A stretch of 64,000 nt of DNA from Roseiterribacter gracilis (lineage in GTDB: Bacteria; Pseudomonadota; Alphaproteobacteria; BOG-932; Roseiterribacteraceae). The notes below the pieces were generated by a model. It worked only from the letters and a program-made list of their open reading frames with translations, did no database searches and was not told the DNA's origin. Positions 57,453 through 64,000 of the stretch are shown here, piece by piece; position 1 is the stretch's first letter; every line of letters starts with the position of its first letter. Where the stretch lies: positions 1,798,001-1,862,000 of the forward strand of contig BOPV01000001.1 in the NCBI GenBank assembly GCA_018332375.1. The letters run 5' to 3'. The position numbers were made by a program, and so were the translations under genes.

Positions 57453-58472
57453 TCAGTTGAAGGTCGGCAGGCTCGGATTTTCCGTACCGCGCACGACAAA
57501 TACGACGGTACGGGCAGACGACGTGTTGCGAAATGAATGCGGCAGACCAACCGGCACGGTCATCGTATCGCCCGGTCCCATCACGATCGAACCGTCTTCC
57601 CAGCCCACTTCGAGCACGCCTTCATGAACGAACAGCACTTCGACTTCCCGCCGGCTGTGGCGCGGAACGAAGGCGCCGGATTGCAGCGTCAGCTGACGCA
57701 GGTTGAAATCATGCGGCCACCAGCCTGTGATCGGTCCGGGCTCGAACCGGTCTGAGGTGCGTTGCGGCACGATCACGCCCGCCTCTTCGACGCCGTCGCC
57801 CGCCAACGCCGACTGCGGGTTCGCCACCGCAGAACCGTAGACGACAACGCATTCCCGCAGCTTCTCGAGCGGCGGTGTCTTTAGCGACGCGAGCTTGTCG
57901 GCATCGGCGACGTCTTCGAGTTCGACGTCTTTCAACACATAGTCGCCCTGCGACGTGTCGATCAGACGGCCGCCGCGCGCAAGGCGCATTCCGTTTTCGG
58001 CCGCGGCTTCGAGGACGGCCGGCGCCCACACGACTTTGCCGGGATCGTCCTGGCCGAGGACGAAGAAGATGAAGCCTTTCCCGTCGTCGATCTTTTCAAA
58101 GCCGCGAAACATGTGGGTCGGCGCCGACATCACGTCGCCCGGTCCGACCTCGATCGAACCGTCTTCACGATTGGGGCCGAACAGCAGGCGCCAGCGGCCC
58201 GAATGCACGACGAAGACTTCAGCGGTATCGTGACTGTGTTGCGAGTTGATGCAGCCGAACGGCTGGCGTGCCCCGCCGATGTTGAAGCCATGCTTCTCGG
58301 CGATGTGGACGTGCTGGTCTGCGTTCTCAGACACGCCGGGCCCGATGATGGTGAAGTTTTCCTTCTCGGTCGAACCCGGTGTCTTGGTATCGACAAAGGC
58401 AGTCCGGCACGGGATGAGGTCCGCATAACGGACGAGCCGCCGGTTCAAATCGTCGAGGCTCCATCGTGTCAC
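57453..58472 (-). CDS. bicupin protein (gentisate-dioxygenase-like)
   Basis: A 339-residue protein with two cupin domains. The first (about residues 70-130) has a full metal motif, HSHDTAEVFVVHSG, and a later histidine in APTHMFRGF. The second (about 255-325) keeps HSRREVEVLFVHEG and PVGLPHSFRN but lacks the HxH pair, so it may bind metal poorly or serve structurally. The layout recalls gentisate 1,2-dioxygenase and related bicupins, yet ring cleavage is not shown. It is divergent from the SnoaL-like gene, with operator copy 4 between them, 36 bp from its ATG. Isomerase or dioxygenase activity is possible. Confidence 0.85.
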   Translation of the reverse strand: MTRWSLDDLNRRLVRYADLIPCRTAFVDTKTPGSTEKENFTIIGPGVSENADQHVHIAEKHGFNIGGARQPFGCINSQHSHDTAEVFVVHSGRWRLLFGPNREDGSIEVGPGDVMSAPTHMFRGFEKIDDGKGFIFFVLGQDDPGKVVWAPAVLEAAAENGMRLARGGRLIDTSQGDYVLKDVELEDVADADKLASLKTPPLEKLRECVVVYGSAVANPQSALAGDGVEEAGVIVPQRTSDRFEPGPITGWWPHDFNLRQLTLQSGAFVPRHSRREVEVLFVHEGVLEVGWEDGSIVMGPGDTMTVPVGLPHSFRNTSSARTVVFVVRGTENPSLPTFN

Positions 58473-58507
58473 GGCAACTGCTCCAATCTGGGGCCCGCAT
58501 CCTAACT

Positions 58508-58521
58508 TGCATTCGAATGCA
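58508..58521. promoter_or_regulatory. LacI-type operator, copy 4
   Basis: TGCATTCGAATGCA, extended to a 16-bp palindrome TTGCATTCGAATGCAA at 58507-58522, in the 198-bp divergent region between the cupin and SnoaL-like genes. TTGCAT-N17-CTAAAT reads toward the SnoaL-like gene; TAGGAT on the other strand is a possible -10 for the cupin gene. Confidence 0.8.
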
Positions 58522-58670
58522 AAACCCAGCTAAATCATCCGCGGGCCGTGCGCAAGGCGCATCTGCACGTCGATCTGAAGTGCCGATGCGAACGAAGCGT
58601 TTAGGCCAGCAATCAGCGGTCGTGCAATTCCGGCGCGTCATGCACACTACTGCCAGGGTCAGGAGAAACG

Positions 58671-59813
58671 ATGAGCTCCCAGAACAAAAGCGTGAGCATG
58701 GCCGGGCCGGCCACTGCCGATCCGCAGTCCGACGATTCGCGCGCGGTCTTGCAGGTCGAGCGCCGCGATTTCACCCAGCTGGTTCCTGAGAACCGCCCGC
58801 GCGTACAGCGCATGCGCGGCTTCGACGAGTGCTACACCGACATCGTCGACTACATCGTTCGCTGTACGCACCGTATCTGGGACGAACGGGACGTCGGGCT
58901 GATCTATACGCACTACACGCATAATTGCGTCGCCTACACGACGTTGGGCACGATGTACGATCGCGAGACCCACATCCGCGACACCATCCAGCGTCTCGTC
59001 GAAATGCCCGACCGGCGAGGCATGGCGCAACAGGTGATTTGGCGCGGCAACGACGTCGACGGTTTCTATACCAGCCACATGACGCACGGTATGGGACGCC
59101 ATACTGAATTTGGCGCCATGGGCAAACCGACCGGCCGCACCTTCGTGACGCGAACCGTCGCGGAGTGCATGATCCTCGAGAACAAGATCTACAAAGAGTG
59201 GATCGTTCGCGACAACATGGCCCAGCTGGTGCAGCTCGGCATCGAGCCGCACGCGTACGCGCAGGCAATTGCGCAGGCAAAATTCGCGCGCGGCGAAGAA
59301 GTGTTCGAGCTGTCAGAAAATCGTCGGTTGCTGGGCCAGTATCCGCCCGAGGCCGAAGCCGATGTTTCGATCGCCCATACCGATACCGAAGCGCAGCTGT
59401 TGCGCTGGCTGCATCACATCTACAACAAGCGCCTGTTCGGGAAGATCCGCGAGATCTACGCGTCGAACTGCCAATGGCACGGGCCGTTGATGCGCGAATT
59501 GCTGGGGCCGGCGGCCGTGCTGCAGCAGACGATGCGACTGGTTGCGCTGATGCCCGACTGCGCCTTCGTTCCGCAGCATGTCTGTTCGGTCGTCAGTGAA
59601 GAAGGCGGCGAAAAGATCGCGCTGCGCTGGACGCTCGACGGTCATCATTTCGGCTACGGTCCGCTGGGCGCGCCCACCGGCTACAAACTATCGGTCATGG
59701 GCGTCACCCACTTCCACATCATCGACGGAAAAATTGTCGACGAGTGGGTCGTCTATGACGAGTTGTCGATGCTGGTGCAGCTCAAACTCGCAGCACTGCA
59801 AGCGGCCAAGTAA
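58671..59813 (+). CDS. tandem SnoaL-like (NTF2-fold) protein
   Basis: A 380-residue protein made of two SnoaL/NTF2-like domains (about residues 45-190 and 225-375). Each ends with the same motif: KIYKEWIVRDNMAQLVQLG in the first, KIVDEWVVYDELSMLVQLK in the second, showing internal duplication. NTF2-fold enzymes include polyketide cyclases, dehydratases, isomerases and hydrolases; most are single domain. No signal peptide. GGAG lies nine bases before the ATG. It is under operator copy 4. A dehydration or isomerisation step is plausible, not shown. Confidence 0.85.
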   Translation: MSSQNKSVSMAGPATADPQSDDSRAVLQVERRDFTQLVPENRPRVQRMRGFDECYTDIVDYIVRCTHRIWDERDVGLIYTHYTHNCVAYTTLGTMYDRETHIRDTIQRLVEMPDRRGMAQQVIWRGNDVDGFYTSHMTHGMGRHTEFGAMGKPTGRTFVTRTVAECMILENKIYKEWIVRDNMAQLVQLGIEPHAYAQAIAQAKFARGEEVFELSENRRLLGQYPPEAEADVSIAHTDTEAQLLRWLHHIYNKRLFGKIREIYASNCQWHGPLMRELLGPAAVLQQTMRLVALMPDCAFVPQHVCSVVSEEGGEKIALRWTLDGHHFGYGPLGAPTGYKLSVMGVTHFHIIDGKIVDEWVVYDELSMLVQLKLAALQAAK

Positions 59814-59830
59814 AACCGGAACGCGAAACG

Positions 59831-59866
59831 AAAAAGGGCGAGCGCCTATCCGGCGCCTGCCTTTTT
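59831..59866. terminator. bidirectional terminator at the right border of the locus
   Basis: AAAAAGG...GAGCGCC (from 59831) pairs imperfectly with GGCGCCTGCCTTTTT (to 59866). The A- and T-runs on both sides serve the convergent SnoaL-like gene and aminotransferase gene. Confidence 0.85.
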
Positions 59867-59884
59867 ATCGTTGGCCGATGCAGC

Positions 59885-62161
<2,277 letters not shown>

Positions 62162-62165
<4 letters not shown>

Positions 62166-62644
62166 ACAGGTTGGGTAAAGCGTGCGAAGTCGCGCGCGAC
62201 ACGTTCGTAGATCGCGCGCTTGAACGGCACGATCAGCAACGGGACGTCGGCCAGCGCAACCCATTTCCAGGCGTCGAATTCGGGCGGCTTTTCGACCGTC
62301 AGATCAATCTCGCTGTCGGGACCGGTAAAGCGCATCGCAAGCCAGGCTTGGCGCTGACCTTTCCATTTGCCTTTCCAGCGATGGTTGGCGAGCGTTTCGG
62401 CCGGCAGGTCGTAGCGCAGCCATTCCTCGACGCGGCCGAGCAGCTCAGCCGAACGCACGCCGACTTCTTCGGCCAGTTCGCGACGCGCCGCTTGTTCGAG
62501 ATCTTCGTCGTCGTGGACGCCGCCTTGCGGCATCTGCCACGCGTCCGACGAACCGCGGCGGCGCGCGACCAGCACTTTGCCGTCGCGATTGAACAAAGCG
62601 ACCCCGACATTGGGCCGATAGAACCGGTCCGTATCGTCCGTCAC
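62162..62644 (-). CDS. rppH: RNA pyrophosphohydrolase (Nudix)
   Basis: RppH removes pyrophosphate from the 5' end of mRNAs to start decay. The 160-residue protein carries the Nudix box GGVHDDEDLEQAARRELAEEVG-type pattern (G-x5-E-x7-RELxEEVG, with residues near 40-62) and YRPNVGVALFN at the N-terminus, as in RppH. The best start is GTG at 62644 (VTDDTDRFYRPNVG). Its stop overlaps amgK. It follows the polysaccharide deacetylase gene by 16 bp, a conserved alphaproteobacterial order. Confidence 0.92.
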
Positions 62645-62660
62645 GTGCAGCGATGCCGGC

Positions 62661-64000
62661 TTAGTTGGTCGATGCGACCGGGCCAGCACCGGATGCTGTG
62701 GCCACGGCGCTGACCGGAACGGCGACGATGCCTTTTTGCGCCAAGGTGCCGAACCAGGCTTGCAGACGTTCGAGCGCAATCGGATGCGGACCGATGACGC
62801 CGATCGCAAATCCCTTCTGCCGCGCCGTTGCTTCCAGTTCGGCAAGCGCCGTGTCGACGGCAACGCGCGTCGCGGGTGAATCCAGCACGCGATCGACGCT
62901 GGCATAGGGCAGCCCCAACGCCTGCACGATCGGCGGCGATGCGCTCTGCGTCGCGGTGCGCAGTTCGAGATACAGCAGGCCGCGCTGGCGCAGCTGCGTC
63001 AGCACCGGCTTCATCGCGCCGCTATCGCCCTGAAAGCGCGAGCCGGCGGAATTGATGATCCCGACATAGCCCGACGCGCGCGATAGCATCGACAGAAGCC
63101 GCGTGCTGTTGTCGGTCTCGGTCGAGCTGGTCAGCAAAGTCTGCGGACCGGGATCGTCTTTCGGATACGAGGTCGGCTCCATCGGAACCGACAGCAGAAC
63201 TTCGTGGCCGGCCTTACGCGCGTCTTCGACCCAGAATTTGAGACGGTCGACGAACGGCGCAAAAGCGAGCGTCGCTTCGGGCGCTAGCTTGAGCGCGGTC
63301 ATCGAGGCTTCGTTGGCGAGGCCAAGGCCGGTGACCACGATCGCGACGCGCGGGCGTTTTTCGGCCGGGTCGGCAGGACGGCTATAGACGCGCCACGGCG
63401 CGCGGCCGTCGGCGCCGATCTTGGGCAGCGGGCCAGCCGGCGACTGTTCGGTGAGTTCGGCCACCGGGGCGGGCGGCAACGGGGCGGTGACCGTCTTCAA
63501 CGCCTCGGGCGCGGCGTTCGACATCGTCGGAACGTTGACGGTGGTGGTGCCCGGCGGCGTGCCTGGCGCGGTCGCGCCTGGGGTCGTGGTAGCCGGCGCG
63601 TTGGTGCCTGGTGCGGGTGGCGTACCGGCCGGCGGGGTCGTGCCTGGCGTCGCTGCCGGGGTGGCGTCGGCGGTCTTACGCTGGGGACCGACCGGCGTGA
63701 CGTCGAGCTTGGGCACCGGCGGCGGCTGCAGCACCGGCAGTTCGACCAGGGCGCCAACCGCAGGGGCCTTGTCGGGCGCACCCAGCGGGCCGGTATCGGG
63801 CTTGGCGCCCGGCGGTAGTTTTTCGATCGCGACTTCGACGGCGCCCAGGCTGGCGAGCTGACGGTTGGTCGTCGGCGAGGCCCACAGGAGCCACGCAGCA
63901 ACGCCGCTGATGAAAATGAGCAGGACAAGGCTCAGCCCGGCCAAGGGATGGATCTTGGATCCCCCCGACCTGCTGTCGCCCCCGCCTAGTCTGTGCTTCC
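62661..64000 (-). CDS. divergent polysaccharide deacetylase family protein, 5' end outside the window
   Basis: The visible part begins with a short cytoplasmic stretch (HRLGGGDSRSGGSKIHPLAG), one membrane segment (LSLVLLIFISGVAAWLLW), then about 150 residues of Pro/Ala/Thr-rich linker. A C-terminal divergent polysaccharide-deacetylase domain follows (RVAIVVTGLGLANEASMTALKL, EVLLSVPMEPTSYPKDDPGP, GYVGIINSAGSRF, FAIGVIGPHPIALERL). The frame is open to the right edge, so the true start is outside. Family members act in the periplasm and are usually found beside a carboxy-terminal protease and rppH. Catalysis has not been established for most. Confidence 0.88.
   Translation of the reverse strand, partial: KHRLGGGDSRSGGSKIHPLAGLSLVLLIFISGVAAWLLWASPTTNRQLASLGAVEVAIEKLPPGAKPDTGPLGAPDKAPAVGALVELPVLQPPPVPKLDVTPVGPQRKTADATPAATPGTTPPAGTPPAPGTNAPATTTPGATAPGTPPGTTTVNVPTMSNAAPEALKTVTAPLPPAPVAELTEQSPAGPLPKIGADGRAPWRVYSRPADPAEKRPRVAIVVTGLGLANEASMTALKLAPEATLAFAPFVDRLKFWVEDARKAGHEVLLSVPMEPTSYPKDDPGPQTLLTSSTETDNSTRLLSMLSRASGYVGIINSAGSRFQGDSGAMKPVLTQLRQRGLLYLELRTATQSASPPIVQALGLPYASVDRVLDSPATRVAVDTALAELEATARQKGFAIGVIGPHPIALERLQAWFGTLAQKGIVAVPVSAVATASGAGPVASTN

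Noticed and set aside
57453..58472. Naming the bicupin a gentisate 1,2-dioxygenase
   Set aside because: The second cupin lacks the usual metal pair and no gentisate pathway partners such as maleylpyruvate isomerase or fumarylpyruvate hydrolase are present.

Overview
The window is GC-rich chromosomal DNA from an alphaproteobacterium. The order yqeY-dnaG-rpoD divergent from carA-carB-greA, the LysR gene beside trxB, the divergent polysaccharide deacetylase next to rppH, and near-consensus CtrA-type motifs in front of chemotaxis genes all fit that class. A TonB-dependent receptor under a LacI-type regulator recalls Caulobacterales, Sphingomonadales or Rhizomicrobium-like lineages, but the sequence does not fix the order. 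No phage, insertion sequence, CRISPR array or rRNA was seen. One tRNA with a CAU anticodon is present.

Layout. 0-4.8 kb: the end of deoA, a DMT exporter, a GT39 glycosyltransferase, a PAP2 phosphatase and an exported TPR protein, all on the plus strand. 4.8-7.6 kb: bfd and bfr (iron storage), then typA. 7.7-13.6 kb: a chemoreceptor, a GH17-GT2 beta-glucan enzyme, pgsA and a stand-alone receiver protein. 13.7-19.1 kb: uvrC, a pteridine-reductase-like SDR, folB and uvrB on the minus strand. 19.2-26.2 kb: a lipid kinase, a phosphoesterase, a second chemoreceptor, the tRNA and two MHS-family transporters. 26.1-29.4 kb: two tandem acyltransferase-3 paralogs divergent from a membrane LytTR regulator. 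29.4-40.5 kb: rpoD, dnaG, yqeY, carA, a small His-tailed protein, carB, greA, a UDG-superfamily protein and an Lrp regulator. 40.6-45.8 kb: an ELM1-like protein, trxB, a LysR regulator, a strong small-RNA candidate, an FMN glutamate-synthase-like protein and a lipoprotein. 59.9-64 kb: an aspartate-type aminotransferase, amgK, rppH and a polysaccharide deacetylase that runs off the right edge.

The most unusual part is 45.86-59.81 kb, an accessory catabolic locus that I cannot assign to a described pathway. It encodes a LacI regulator, two HpsN-type histidinol-dehydrogenase homologs without any histidine biosynthesis genes, an SDR, an HpcH/HpaI aldolase, an alpha/beta hydrolase, a zinc-site MetE-like alkyltransferase, an MFS transporter, a TonB-dependent receptor, a bicupin and a duplicated SnoaL-like protein. 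Four exact copies of the palindrome TGCATTCGAATGCA, plus one 12/14 copy, lie only in the three promoter regions of this locus. They are most simply the operators of the LacI protein and tie the genes into one regulon. Substrate uptake would go through the TonB receptor and the MFS porter, followed by alcohol oxidation, group transfer and retro-aldol cleavage. The substrate is unknown.

Other structure worth attention: a roughly 150-nt RNA with CUCCC loops and an intrinsic terminator at 43.65-43.80 kb; a shared TTTA-N7-TTAA motif followed by a Shine-Dalgarno-sequestering hairpin upstream of both chemoreceptors; a bidirectional terminator built into the last codons of the LytTR gene; and a terminator-like hairpin just before carB.
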